Assembly: GCA_050084515.1 (NCBI GenBank)
Contig: CM114272.1
Span: 27,156,001-27,220,000, forward strand
Length of the DNA: 64,000 nucleotides
Reading direction: 5' to 3'
From: Blasia pusilla
Taxonomy: Eukaryota > Marchantiophyta > Marchantiopsida > Blasiales
Shown: positions 36,650 to 48,779 of the stretch, in pieces
How positions within the stretch are numbered: the first letter of the stretch is position 1
Layout: each line of letters starts with the position of its first letter
Made by a program: the position numbers and the translations under genes
The notes under the pieces: generated by a model
Database searches by the model: none
Told to the model about the DNA's origin: nothing
Seen by the model: the letters and a program-made list of their open reading frames with translations, nothing else

Positions 36650-37286
36650 CCTTGGAGCCTATACTCGGTCAATCCATCTCAGGCCATGGTAGGTTGCAAT
36701 TGTTAGGATGGCGGAGATGCTTGTTGGACCCGCTACAGAGCGTACCATGATGTTGCCAGGTGTCGTCTTGCTGGATAACCAGAGAGAGATCTTCCATTTG
36801 GTGAGTCCAAGAGGTAGTTTTTTTTCTCCACAATGCATCTTGTTGGATTTAGGAGCGCAACCCCTAATGTTGGGGAAGGCGGCATTTGCAGGATAGGGCC
36901 AACTACGGTCCACTTGGAGCATTGCCCATTCTAGATACATACATCGTTTGGTGGAGTGAGTACGACCAAATTTATCACCTAACATGAGGTTGTGAGGAGG
37001 ATTCAACATAGACATAGATTAGATGAGTCCGATAGTGATCGATGCCGAGTCCTATGACGTCTTGGTTGTAGGTGTAGTTTTATACCCAATGGGGTTTTCC
37101 CTAGATTACAAGGAGGAGTCAACATCCTGCTGACCATGATGGGAGTGAAGTGATGGGTGACTTAGCTCATTACCCATTCGATTCACGTGTGGAGAGATCA
37201 AGCGACGACCAAGAGAGATCGCAATATTAGCAGCATTCGGTAGCACCATGACATGGCCTAGTCATTTGATTGAGGGGCATGTCCAT
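36650..37286 (+). pseudogene. G1 aspartic protease region
   Basis: 36708-36896 encodes VVLLDNQREIFHLVSPRGSF and ILLDLGAQPLMLGKA, a retropepsin-like site with DSG changed to DLG, so the catalytic motif is altered. About 37020-37280 continues with the downstream segment seen in G3 (VLYPMGFSLDY, TWPSHLIEGHVH). Reading is cut at 37286 by the A' end of G2. Confidence 0.7.
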
Positions 37287-38044
37287 TGTATCGTGCGCAT
37301 ACACATCACTACACAATATACATCGTTCTCACCAAACTTACGTACAAATATATACAATCCTATGCTAACTCATAGAACGAAATGAGAAGTACCAAAATAC
37401 CTCCAATAAATTGATCTAATCTCTCACAACGTCTCACACCAAGCTCTTCATGATATGCACTCTCTCTCTTGTCAAACCAAACCCACCCTCCTAATGAAAG
37501 GCTTCCATTATACACACAAGGAAAGGAGGACCATAGCTCCTCCGCCTCATGCCAAGAGGTTCAATAAAGAGAGAACGAGCTCTCAAGCTCTCTCTCTTGG
37601 AAGTATACCCCCTTTCCTCTCCCAAACCCTTTCCATATTAACCTATGCTCACAGGTCACCTCCTTGGCTCTTGACCTCCTGTAGCAGGTCAAGGGCCACT
37701 TTTCAAAGCGAAAAGTCAATTATAGTCCAAATGGAAACTTGCCTAAAATAATAAGCTTCTCTATATGGCTCCAAATGAGCCGAAATAAAAGGGAAACTTG
37801 CTCTCCCACGTTATTCGTGGCCTCAGCAGGTCATCCTTGATCTGATGAGGCTGTCTTGCAATATCTCCAAAGGTGCTCTACTCGATCTCGTTGATCTATC
37901 CTTACAGAGGAATCAGTTGTCGTGCACATACACATCGTAACACAATAAACATTGCTATCACCGAACATACGCTCAAATATACATGATCCCATGTTAGCTC
38001 TTGGAACACACACAACGAGATGAGAAGTACCAAAATATCCCCAA
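37287..38044 (-). repeat. G2 3' terminus: A-B-A'
   Basis: Read on the - strand: purine-rich CAGCTAGGGGGCGA, then A (38044-37916, TTGGGGATATTTTGGTACTT), B (37915-37407, starts TGATTCCTCTGTAAGGATAG) and A' (37406-37287, ends GTATGCGCACGATACAA). A and A' are diverged copies of each other. Confidence 0.78.
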
Positions 38045-38214
38045 TCGCCCCCTAGCTGGTGATTAGGTCTTTCTAACTCCATATAGCCATCTATGCCTAC
38101 CTACCATGACATACGTCTCTCGCACGCTAAGAGAAAAAGTTCAGGTGCTCATGTGGCCCCATCATTAGTTGCCTTCTTGCCATACATGTTATAGACACAA
38201 ATCAGAATTTAGAA

Positions 38215-39960
38215 CTACCTACTCTTTCTACATCTAGAGCACGTCCATCATCCCCGAGAAACCCTAGTGAGAGGTGGCGTTAGACATGCCATATGCCATC
38301 CTCTCGAACACCCATCATAGATTAGCATAGTGGTTGCACCACGGACGAAACCACACAACATACATCGCAAGCCTGCAAGCACTATTGCTAAGCTCAGATC
38401 AATTGTATCGTCAATATTAGGAAGGTGACAGGGCGCACTGTAATGCACATGGTCCTTCCAAACCATACCATCGTGTCCCTCCAATAAAAGAACATCAGAT
38501 GGCAAAACCTCACGCATTCTCAAGATAATGTGCCTTGCAATCACATCCAACGTCGTGTGTGTCGTGTGTTGTAAGTAGACATAGTCTCTTTGATGAAATC
38601 TCCGGATTGTAGGTCAATAACCACCTCCCCGAATAGTCGCATACCTCAACGTAACCCAATGCTACGCAATCTCCAAGTTCTCAAATGCTAGGGGCATCTC
38701 TCTCCTAAACAACTAAGCCCTCTTGGAACATGCTCGTATCCATACATCAGGGTCATCAAGGTGCAACACCTCACCGTCATCTTGAAGAATGGCCGTAAGT
38801 TAATCCGACTCTCGGCCAGAAAGTAGCAAGTACAATGAGAAAGACGCTAAGAATGCCTAATTTCGGAATCTCTATCCCATTGCCAACCACGGAAATTGAA
38901 GGTCCTAATCTTCTAGATGACCTCTTAGCAAGAAATACTTGCGTAATCCTCTCTTCACCATCTATACAATCCCCTCCGCTATTCCATCCGCCTCAAAATG
39001 ATTTAGCGAAGTGGTGTAGTGGTCAATCAGTGCATGATCACACAAGGCCTCAAACTCCCCGCAAAATCTTGTATCCTGGTCTGTCAACACCTCAGATGGT
39101 ACACCGTAATAACTCAACACTCAATCTAGGAAGGCATACGCTAATCCCTCACTCGCTTTGTCAGGAAATGCAACCAACTCTTTCCACTCCAAGAAGTGCT
39201 CAACACATAATGAGTATGGCGCTATGTGAGAGGTAAAGGTCCTGCAAAATCCAAACTCCATTTATAACCTAAACCCATGATCGAAAGTGGATGCAAATGT
39301 GGAGTCGCAGCATTGAATGATGCCCAAATCCGATCTCACACCATGCATCTCACAACAAATAGTTGAACGTCAGTCTGCATGCCTCGCCACCAACACTATA
39401 TCTAAAGCAAGTTGTACGACCGCTTCACTCCAGAATGTTCCAACTCCTCGTGGGCATGACGCACCAAACGTGCTCTCTATGAAGGATGAGGCGTACTCTA
39501 CCATCCTCCCAAACTTGCAACTCATGTGTCTCCCACCATCACCCTTTGGCTTGCATTAGGATCCAATCCCGCTCTCTAACATCCACTATGCTTGTGACGC
39601 TGCGAATGCGCACGTACTCCAAGACTACTCCATCCTCGTGAATTTCTCGATCATCTATCGTCTCCTCACAGGCCTTTGGATTCAAGGAGTCTCCATCAGA
39701 CCTCGCCATCAAAGTCTCAACACTCTGGTTTTACATACCCAACAAGCCCAAATAGGTTGACGCGTGCCATCGTGGCACCAACTCCTCATCACTCTCTTCA
39801 TGCCAATGAGCTTCAGTCTCATCTTGTTGACTCAGGCATGGGTTATGCTCAAACCATCTGCATCTTGGTTGAGCGTCCTAGGTCTATGCACCACCTGGAA
39901 ATCATACTCTTGCAACAACAAAGCCCACCTTGCAAAATTGCTCTTATAACTCTTAAGGAA
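38215..39960 (-). pseudogene. G2 RNase H end, integrase and C-terminal PHD finger
   Basis: RNase H end QEYDFQVVHRPRTLNQDADG (~39870). The integrase region is shot with stops and is best recognised by nucleotide likeness to G3. The C-terminal domain has VLLLEGHDGMVWKDHVH and then LRCMLCGFVRGATTMLIYDG followed by CSRGWHMACLTPPL (38250-38400). The third zinc Cys is Tyr here. After a TGA, the frame reads WTCSRC, the last Cys pair. Confidence 0.7.
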
Positions 39961-40517
39961 TTGATGTATTTGGTGTCGCTCTCCTCTTGTCAACTAAGGG
40001 CCCATATCTGGCTCCCAAGTCTCCATCGTGACTACAATAGGACTCTCCGGCGTGGGTATCAGTGGTTGCTATGGTGGAATCCTGTCTCGGAAAACCGTAC
40101 TCGATTGCTCCCCTACACCCAACTGCAACATCTCGTCTCCTTCACGGGAAGTGGCAACGGAGGGTAACATGGCTGAAAGACGCCGGCAGAGGCCCCGAGA
40201 AGAGTTGTCTTTTCTCGGAACCACACTCGATGTTGTGGCTATCATCCCTCGGTGTACTTGCAAAACATCCCAAGAAGTCCAAGGGTATCTCCCCCGATCA
40301 CCCCTAGTGTGTCGATCTCCTCAAGTCTCATCCCCAGCCACTGTTTCAACGGTCTCAGTAGGCATGGGGCTCACCAACGCAACAATTGTGATCTATTGCA
40401 TCCTCAAATAACGCTACTCAATCACTCGTAAGCTGATAATCCATGTCAAACAGTTCAGGTCCATCGCGTGACCCAAGACATATCATCGTGAGGCCTCTTA
40501 TAATGGCAGTACTGCCG

Positions 40518-40975
40518 TCACTCCCGAGGGGAATCCCATTGCTCGCTCGCTCGCTCTCGCTCATTTGCGTTGGGATTCAGAATAGAATCCACCAACAAAT
40601 CAAAGGGGCGCTCCACTCTCGCATAAACCCTTTGTGACACCTCATGTGGCACCAAGTTGGTCCACCAAAGACACAGATGATATGCTCGTGAACCTACACT
40701 TGCCGCATCCAACAACACTGCCGAGTCGATCCATGCGTGCACCTGATGTGCACTTGTCACCAAGCATGACCTTGAATCATCCAAAATCGGCACATTCTCC
40801 TGAATGTATGCTCGAGAATGGGACTCATGCTCTTGCAAGTTTTGCAAGATCCGCATCATCTCCCAGAACAACTCGGATCGAATGTTAGCCAACCTACCAC
40901 CTCGTCCAGCACTCGATTGGCCCTAACATAGTCAACTAGCAATGACCAAATCTATGGTGCCTACCCGCTACAGTC
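40518..40975 (-). pseudogene. G2 cytosine-C5 methyltransferase fragment
   Basis: Motif IV surroundings are TIDLVIAS followed by a stop-containing active-site stretch and GQSSAGRGGRLANIRSELFW. Motif VI is ENVPILDDSRS; then VLLDAASVGSRAYHLCLWWT followed by NLVP (40518-40892). Motif I is deleted: at ~40975 the sequence jumps into the gag-end region. It cannot be active. Confidence 0.8.
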
Positions 40976-42450
40976 GCGCATATCCAGCCAAGATCCTACA
41001 TATCTCTGGTTGCTCCATAAGACATCGATGTCACGGATCCAGCATTGGATAACCTCAATGCTATAGTTGTAATTTGTTGTTGTAGCTAGTGTTTCTTAGC
41101 AACCATCCCAGACTCGTGCCTGACATCTCCCCTAACACCTCTAGGTGGCGGAACTCTACCTCCTCCACGGGCGACTCCACCATCCTCTCGGGAAAATCTA
41201 GGTCCTCGTCCCCCAAAAAGACCAACTGGTGCACGACCTCTAGGCCCACCCGGAATGGCAACTCGATCTAGTGCCCTCTTTGGGCCCTCGGTCCGGACTT
41301 AACTCAGGATGTAAGCTAAAGCATTGCGCACGTGTGACCATACCTCTGACAATAGTCATATTGATAAACTCTTGGTGTAGCCCCATCTCCTCCTCCATTA
41401 TGGGGCATCTGTCCATGACCATGACGGGTATAATTGTGTTGGTGATGGGCTCCACCACATGCCCAACAAATAATCGTTGAGCCGCATATGAATGTGCAAG
41501 TCTCTGTGGGAGGACCTCTTGGTATCCTCTTTGAGCTTGTCATGCCACACACCTATCTCAAAATCCACGTTGCTGCACTTCAGGTACAAGCAATCGTGAT
41601 TGCTCTTGCCCATAACCCATGGTGGCTAGGCTCTCCTCTGCCATGTTACGCTCAATGTGCTCGGAGTTTGTGAAAACATCTCTCAAAGTAGATGAGGTAT
41701 GCATAAGAAGTACCCCATCCCTCACCCGTTTCCGCAGGTCTCGATTGAGCATTGCGTACCATGGCTGGATAGCCTAAGACTCTTTCACCCCTTGAGTGAC
41801 GCTTATCAATTAGCGCAAGCGAGTGTAGGTCTCACGCAAACTCTCACACAAGCGCCTCAAGAAGTCGTGGATGCTCCGACCGTACCCCTTGGTAGCTCGT
41901 CAACAACTCTGCAAAGAACTCAACCACATGGTTGAACTAAGGACAAACCGGACTGGACAATGCAACTGCTCCAATTGGAGTTCCCTTCCTAAGACATCAT
42001 TGGTTGAAGAGGAAGAAGCCTCTCCAGACTCCTCCTCCTCATATGGAAATGGCTCAGTCGATGACATATAATGTGGGTCATAGTAATCTCTTGGGCATAT
42101 CTGTAGGAAAACTCATGGTAATCGTCCATGGGCCCCCCCTCTAAATGCTAGAACATTCCGTTCCCTGTTGTAAACGAGTTGAACTCTCTAGAGTTCCTAG
42201 CCCGTTGTGAGTCAGACCAACTCCTAAACTGCACAATGAAGTCGTGTAACTCTATAGTGCCTCTAACACCCGAAAACCTACGCGGTCCTCTATCGCGATC
42301 GTCCATCTCATACTCCGAGACGGTAGGACCAATCACTATGTGCAGTGATGCACCAACAAAATCTTCTACACTCTCCCCCTCGTCTGAAGATGACTCAAAA
42401 GGAGGTCGAGGCGGTCCCTCACGTGGAGACCCTCGAACCCTCGTGCAAGT
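40976..42450 (-). pseudogene. G2 gag
   Basis: EYEMDDRDRGPRRFSGVRGT (42300), ERNMAEESLATMGYG (~41640), a zinc-knuckle-like CWACGGAHHQHN (~41450) and CQRYGHTC (~41330). Parallel to G3 gag; multiple stops. Confidence 0.75.
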
Positions 42451-43225
42451 GCGCGTAAAACCTCTAGAGCTACTCTAAAGTCCACCACCTCGCCTCTCAA
42501 GGTCTCAAAAGGACTCCGTAATGAACCTCGTGCCCCTATCACACGATCACTCTCAACCTCATGAGTAATACCTCAATCACTTAGACTAAACATGCGGCAC
42601 TCCGTCTACATTCCCTCGCACTTGGACGTGTACTATGCCGTAACAAGCAGCGTGATGCGGCAAATTGGCTTATATGTTGTCTCATAAATAGAAGATACCC
42701 TCATCTCAAGACATCCCACACAGGTCTTTGTCCCCTAAACCCATACATCAACGATTCTCAATATCCCAAATAACTGCCCAATACCCAGAATTCCCTCACA
42801 CATGTAGGGCAAAAGACCATAACGGGTAACCTGAAAACAAATATCTATGTTGTTCCTTAGCAACTTCAAATCTCGATCCCAACTCAATCGTGAAGACAAA
42901 TTCCTCCAATTAGCAAGTCGTACCCCTCTGGTACTGACGATGCTCAAATCTCCTCGATGTGTGGTGCGGGTCCAGCGGTACGTTGGTGCATTGGCGGCAC
43001 GAAATGGCTACAAATGGCACGGCACTCAGAAATGGGGTGCGGCACTCAATGACATACTCTCCTTAACACCAATACACTCTCTGCTCCCAATGATGATGCG
43101 GCTCAGCGATCGAGATGGTGCAGTGCGGCGACGAGCGACACGGTGTGGCAATCAGCGGCGCGTCGCGGCTACGCGCGTAACAACACGATACTCGATCGTC
43201 GTCAAGCGGCTACTAATCACAAAAC
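42451..43225 (-). other. G2 leader remnant
   Basis: Non-coding in all frames. It is similar to the G1 leader at 31930-32260 (shared CGAGGAGATTTGAGCATCGT and CCGCACTGCACC). The likeness fades near 43225. Confidence 0.6.
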
Positions 43226-44221
43226 ATGGCAAAGTGGAGAGAAAACTGTGACCCGATCAATCCAAAAATGTCACTCGTGGTTGTTGAAGGGCAACTCATT
43301 GGTCGATCGATGATGAAACTACTATGACAACGGCGGTTAGAACAAACTGCGTCGTGGCGACGTAAATCGCCCAATCAACGGTGGCTGCATCCAAATTCCT
43401 ACGATCGTTGAAAAAGAAACGGCAGTAGCCCAACGGCATGAACGTGTGAAGCTACCATGTAACGAAAAGAAGGGAGGGTGTGGCAAGGATGCGACTACTA
43501 CGGCTGAAGACGACAGCCGCAAGGCGCGACTACTATGGAATCGCCAACCTAAGGTTAGGGACGGACGAGAGCGCGGCAACGGCGTGACATGGCCGTGAAG
43601 GCCGGCAGTGGCAACTCGGGGACGGGCGGTCCGGTCCCGGCCGTGGTGCTCTGTCGGCGGCAAGTCATCCTGGATGGCGGCGACTCAAGGTAAGGACATG
43701 GCAGGGTCCGTCGCTAGCAATCTCGACAGGCACGTGCGAGGCCGGAAGTGCGACGCACGGTGAGCGGCCGAGGTTGGGAAAATACGCACACGCGTGGCAG
43801 TTGGAAGCGTCGCGTGCGGCCAGACTAGGAGAGTGCCCGGAAGGTGCACCGAGGGTAAGGCACAGCAGAACTCGCCAGACAGCCTAAGGCGGCCTACGGA
43901 TATACTGCAGAGACAGAGGGCTGGCGTTAAGCGAGCTGGTGGCGCACACGGGAAAAGCCGGACCGCGTCAGGGCGCCCCGTCACTGCAAGTGACGTGTAG
44001 TTTTTCGACGGGTGGCGCCCTGCAACCAACCTCCATCATTCCACGAAACGCGATAGCGGCAGATGTAGTCCCCCTTTTTTTGACTTCTCACTAAAATGCC
44101 CCCCGGGGAAACTGGGCCTCAACTAAATTTATTTAACTTGATTGCCCCTTTTTTTCTAAAGTGACTCACAATTTGGTCTCTTCCTAACAATCATCCCCTC
44201 AAAATGGGGTGAATTCCCTAA
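43226..44221. other. GC-rich block of unknown origin
   Basis: It is clearly richer in GC than the window, with overlapping open frames on both strands (43337-43663, 43685-44029, 43794-44000) that look compositional. No domain was recognised. It may be upstream DNA of G2 or another insertion. Confidence 0.4.
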
Positions 44222-44224
44222 AAT

Positions 44225-44420
44225 ATGGTGAATGGTAAATAAATGATAAATGGTAAATAGATCAAGCCCGTGGGACCCAAAGGGTCAAAAAGTTGAAAAA
44301 CACATTACAAGTCATTCATTCACTGACCCTGAAAAAGATCCTTAAGACCTTCTCCTAGTTACAGCCTAGAGCAGTTGAGCGATGAATGATGACGTCCCTA
44401 AGATAACAACCTAAATCATA
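44225..44420 (-). mobile_element. LINE family 1, ~200-bp 3' fragment nested in a LINE tail
   Basis: It begins with the tail repeats ATGGTGAATGGTAAATAAAT and GATAAATGGTAAATAGATCA, then the full 3' UTR and the last ~15 codons (complement of GTTATCTTAGGGACGTCATC). It sits exactly at the tail of the next LINE copy (44421-). Confidence 0.85.
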
Positions 44421-44685
44421 ATAGATCAAGCCCGTGGGATCCAAAGGGTTAAAAGGTTAAAAAATACATTATAAGTCACAAAATCATTGATCCGGAAAAA
44501 GATTCTAAAGACCTTCTCCTAGCTATTGCCTAGAGCACTTGAGCGATGAATAATGACATCCGTAATATAAAAATCTAAATCATAAAGCACTAACTGAAGT
44601 AAAGAATATAAATTCTCCACATCTATTTTATGAGATAATCTCATCTCTTCATACCTTGGACATGTAACAAACACATGCTCTTCAT
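44421..44685 (-). mobile_element. LINE family 1 copy E, 3' part (split by G3)
   Basis: Encodes EEHVFVTCPRYEEMRLSHKI and onwards to the 3' UTR. The upstream part of the same copy is at 53622-54590. The join is inside the zinc-knuckle codons. Confidence 0.85.
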
Positions 44686-45460
44686 TGTCGTGCGCATACA
44701 CATCGCTACACAACATACATCGATGTCATCGAACACACACAATCCCATGCTTACTCATGGCATCCATACACAGAGGCGAGAAGTACCAAAATATCTCCAA
44801 TAAAGTAAGATCAAATCTCTCTCTACACCATCTCACACCATAACTCTCAAAGGTGTGCACTATCTCTCATGTCAAACCAAACCGATTCTCCTAATAAGAG
44901 GCTTGGGTTACACTCACAATGCAAGGGACCATAACTCTGCCGCCTTATGCCAAGAGGTTCAACAAAGAGAGAATGAGCTCTCAAACTCTATCTCTCTTGG
45001 AGGTATACCCCCTTCCCTCTCCCAAGCCCTCTCAACGGTAACCTATGCTCGCAGGTCACTTCCTTGGTTCTTGACATGTTGTAGCGGGTCAAGGGTCACT
45101 TTCCTAAGTGGAAAGTCAACTATCTCCAACATGAAAACTTACCCGAAATGGTAAGTTTCTCTATATGGCTCCAAATGAGCCGAAACGAAGGGGAAACCTC
45201 CTCTCTCAGGTTTCCTGGGGCCTCAACACGTCATCCTCGACCTCTTGGGACTATCCTCCACTACTCGTGCACACACTCTGCTAGATCCTACCGATCTATC
45301 CTAACAGTCGTGATAGTTGTCGTGCGCATACACATCTCTACACAACATACGTCGTTGTCATCGAACACACACATAAATAGACACGATCCCATGCTCACTC
45401 ATGGCATCCATAAACAGAGGCGAGAAGTACCAAAATATCTCCAATCGCCCCCCTAGTTGG
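44686..45460 (-). repeat. G3 3' terminus: purine tract, A, B, A'
   Basis: On the - strand: CCAACTAGGGGGGCGA (45460-45445), A (45444-45316: TTGGAGATATTTTGGTACTT ... GCGCACGACAAC), B (45315-44801: TATCACGACTGTTAGGATAG ... TTTA), A' (44800-44686: TTGGAGATATT ... GCGCACGACAA). A and A' are clear copies. The first nine bases of B, TATCACGAC, also start the 5' block. Confidence 0.85.
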
Positions 45461-45634
45461 TGATATGGTCCCTCTAACTCCAGATAGCCATCTATCCCTA
45501 CCTACCATGACATACATCTTTAGGAAGCTAAGAGCAAAAAGGCTGGGTGCTCATGTGGCACCATCGTTAGTCATCTTCCTATCATCCATGTCATAGAAAA
45601 AGTCGAAATCGAAACCAACCTAGTATCTCCTCTA

Positions 45635-47383
45635 TGTACATCTGGGACACATCCATCATCCCCGAGCAACCCTAGTGAGAGGTGGCGTCAGACATGCCAT
45701 ATGCCAACCTCTCGAGCATCCATCACATACTAGCATCGTGGCCGCACCACGAGCAGAACCACACAACATACAACGCAAGCCTGTAGGAACTGTTGTTGAG
45801 CTCGGATCTACTATACCATCAATGTTAGGAAGGTGACATGGCGCACAATTACGCACATGGTCCTTCGATACAATACCATCGTGTCCTTCCAGCAAGAGAA
45901 CATCGGATGGTAAAATGTCACGCACTCTCAGGATAGTGTGCCCTGTAGTCACATCCAACGTCATCGGTGTCGTCTACTACAAGTAGACATAATCTCCCTG
46001 ATGAAACTAGGGATAGTTGGTCGATAACCACCACCCCAAATAGTCGCATACCTCAACATATCTCGATGTTGCGCAATCGCCAAGTTCTCGAACGCCATGA
46101 GCATCACTCTCCGGAAAAACTTAGCCCTCTGAGAACATGCTCGCATCCATACATCTGGATCATTAAGGTCTAGCATCTCGACAAATGGCTGTAGGTAAAT
46201 CGAGCTCTCGGCCATAAAGTAGCAAGTACGGTGAAAAGGACGCTAAGGATGCCTGCCTAATGAATCTGTATCTCATCGCCAACCACGGCAAGTGGAGGTC
46301 CCAATCTCCTAGGTGACCTCTCTGCAAGCCATATTTGCATAAAACCCTCTTCACCGTCTGCACAACTCTCTCCGCTAATCCATCCGCCTCGGGATGATCT
46401 CGCAAAGTCGTGTGGTGGTTGATCAGCGCCTTATCACACAAGGCCTGGAACTCACCGCAAAACTTGGTACCCTAGTCTGTCAACACCTCAGCCAGTGCAC
46501 CATAATGACTCAACACTTTGTTAAGGAAGGCATAAGCTACTCCCTCACTTGCTTTGTCAAGCAATGCAACCAACTCGATCCACTTCGAGAAGTGCTCGAC
46601 CATCACCAACACATAACGAATGTGATGCTCGGTCAAAGGCAAAGGTCCTACAAAATCCAAACTCCATCTATACCCTAAGCCCATGATCGGTAATGGATGC
46701 AACTGTGGAGTCGGAGCATTTAATCATGCTCGGACCCGATCACACACCCTGCACCTAGGAACAAAATTCTGAACGTCAGTCTGCATGCCTCTCCACCAAT
46801 ATTGAATCAGGAGCAAGCTGTACGTCCTCTTCACCCCAAAGTGACCCAACTCCTCGTGGGCATGATGCACTAGTCGTGCTCTATGCGAAAGATGTGGCAC
46901 TACGCGTACTCTACCGTCCTCCCAAACCCTCAAAACATGTGTCCCCTCCCAACGGAATCGTCTGGCCCGCTGTAGGATCCGATCGCGCTCTCTAGCACCC
47001 ACGGTGCTCGCAACACTGCCAATACAAAGGTACTCCAAGACTACTCCATCATCATGAATATCTTGGCCACTTGTTGTCTCCTCACTAGCCTCGCGATCCA
47101 AGGACTCTCTACTAGACCTCGCCATCGAAGTCTCCACACTTTGGCTCTCCATAGCCAACATGCCTAAATAGGTTGACGCTTGCCATCCTGGCACTGACTC
47201 CTCATTACTCTCTCCATGCCATCGAGCTCCAGTTGCATCTCGCTGACTCGGACATAGGTTATGACCCAACCCATCTGCATCCTGGTTGAGCGTCCCAGGT
47301 CTATGTACCACATGAAAATCATACTCCTGCAACAACAAAGCCCATCTCGCAAGCTTCCTTGTAAGCTTGTCGGACTTCATCAA
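45635..47383 (-). pseudogene. G3 RNase H end, HHCC/DDE integrase and C-terminal PHD finger
   Basis: The integrase inserts element cDNA into host DNA. The zinc-binding HHCC region is HAHEELGHFGVKR...CRVCDRV (~46740-46860). Core: YRWSLDFVGPLPLTEHHIRY with the first Asp, EVLTD with the second (~46475), and GLAERVVQTVKRVL with the Glu (~46370). The C-terminal extension reads LPSDVLLLEGHDGIVSKDHV then LRCMLCGSARGAATMLVCDG, CSRGWHMACLTPPL and WMCPRCT. Its spacing is C-x2-C-x11-C-x2-C-x4-H-x2-C-x14-C-x2-C, that of a C4HC3 PHD finger. One TGA (from CGA) precedes the last Trp. No chromodomain was seen. PHD fingers usually read histone H3 tails, so a targeting role is inferred. Confidence 0.85.
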
Positions 47384-48510
47384 CCACTTCAGAGGTTGAT
47401 GATCAATGATGATGGTAAAGGGGTTGCCGAATCAGTAACACGTGAACTGCGCGACAATCCACACTGCAGCCAAGCACTCTCCCTCATATGAGCTGTACTT
47501 TGCCTCTGCAGAGTTGTTCGATCGGCTAGCATAAGCCACCACGAACTCTCTGCCCTCATCATCATGCTGGGTGAGCATGGCTCCAAGCCCTAACATGCTC
47601 CAACCGGTATGCAACTAGAAAGGACGCCCCATGATTGGTCTCCTCAATATGGACACAGACATCAATCTGTCCTTGAGCAGCTTAAATGCTCTCTCCTACT
47701 CATCCCCCTAATGCCACTCCTGATCCACCTTGATCAAAAAGGTTAGCAGCTTCGTAATCAAATTGAAATCCTTAACGTATCGCCGATAGAAGTTCACAAA
47801 TCCCATGAATGCGCGAACACAACTCACATCTGTAGGACGTGGAATGCGTGAGATAGCCTTTACCTTCGTCTGCTGAACACCAAGGCCCCCTCGGTATATC
47901 GTATGACCCAAGTACTCAAACTGGTCGTAGAAGAACTTGCAATTTCTTGGATGTAGCTTAAGCCCATGTAATTGCAATCGTCGAAACACCTCCTCTAGAT
48001 GCCGCTCATGCTCCTCAACCGTGGCGCTAAGGACTACGATGCCATTAATATAACACCTAGCAAAATTCAGACCAGCCAAGATCCTATCCATGACCCTCTG
48101 AAACTCGGCTAGAGCGTTCTTTAACCCAAATGGTAAGAACTGCCATAAGTACAAACAATCCTTCCCGTGAGGATCGATGCCCCAAAATGCCGTCTTTTGC
48201 CTCTCCTCCAATCTCATAGGCAGCTAATGGTATCCGGCTCGCAAATCCAATGAACTGAAGACCTTTACGTGACCAGTCGCATCAAAGATCTCCTCAAGGG
48301 TGGGCATGGCATACCTATCGGACTTCGTCTTCGGCTTGATAGGTCGGTAATCCCCATACATCCGCCTATCTGTCGAGTTGCCATGCACATCCTTCTTGGC
48401 GGGCATGACAGTGGTAGATGCAAACTCCCCATGCAACATCTCCACTAGTCCTGCTCCGACCAACTCTTGGCTCCTACTCTGAATCAGAGCCCTCTCCATA
48501 TCACTTTACC
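47384..48510 (-). pseudogene. G3 reverse transcriptase and RNase H
   Basis: RT: RALIQSRSQELVGAGLVEML, RMYGDYRPIKPKTKSDRYAM, motif A VFSSLDLRAGYH then a TAG in place of Gln, FLPFGLKNALAEFQRVMD, motif C YINGIVV where the family has YIDD (both catalytic Asp lost), and EYLGHTIYRGG. RNase H: TDWSMLGLGAMLTQHDDEG, KYSSYEGECLAAVW and LTRKLARWALLLQEYDF. This is the typical Ty3/gypsy order. Inactive as it stands. Confidence 0.9.
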
Positions 48511-48779
48511 TGTAGGGTTGTCGGAAGATCGACGTATCACTCGACAACTCAATGCGGATCCCCGGTCTCTTTAGCGTATCTTGGTTCCTGTGGCTATCAT
48601 CTCCTAGTGTACCTACAAAACATCCCAAGAAGTTCAAGGGTGTCTCTCCCGATCTCCCTTGGTGTGTAGATCTCCTCGGGTCTCGCCCACAGCCAGTGCC
48701 TCCACCGTCTCGATAGGCATGGGGCTTACCAACGCAACTGATGTGATATGTCACGATCTCATACGGCGCCGCTGAGCCA

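Larger units (their letters stand above)
37287..43225 (-). mobile_element. Ty3/gypsy element G2, deleted copy
   Basis: - strand element with gag (~42450-41050), part of the methyltransferase (40975-40518), a segment between methyltransferase and RT (~40500-40200), then directly the end of RNase H (~39960) and the integrase/PHD region (to 38215), and 3' block A-B-A' (38044-37287). Relative to G3, two internal stretches are missing: gag end to methyltransferase motif IV, and RT through most of RNase H. Its own 5' block B was not found; the copy seems cut near 43225. Its 3' end sits in G1 pol. Confidence 0.72.

Noticed and set aside
39676-40167. 163-codon + strand frame
   Set aside because: It is antisense to the G2 RNase H/RT junction; the - strand carries the recognisable residues.
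43337-44029. Two - strand frames of 108 and 114 codons in GC-rich DNA
   Set aside because: Frames are also open on the other strand, composition alone explains their length, and no domain or splice structure is seen.
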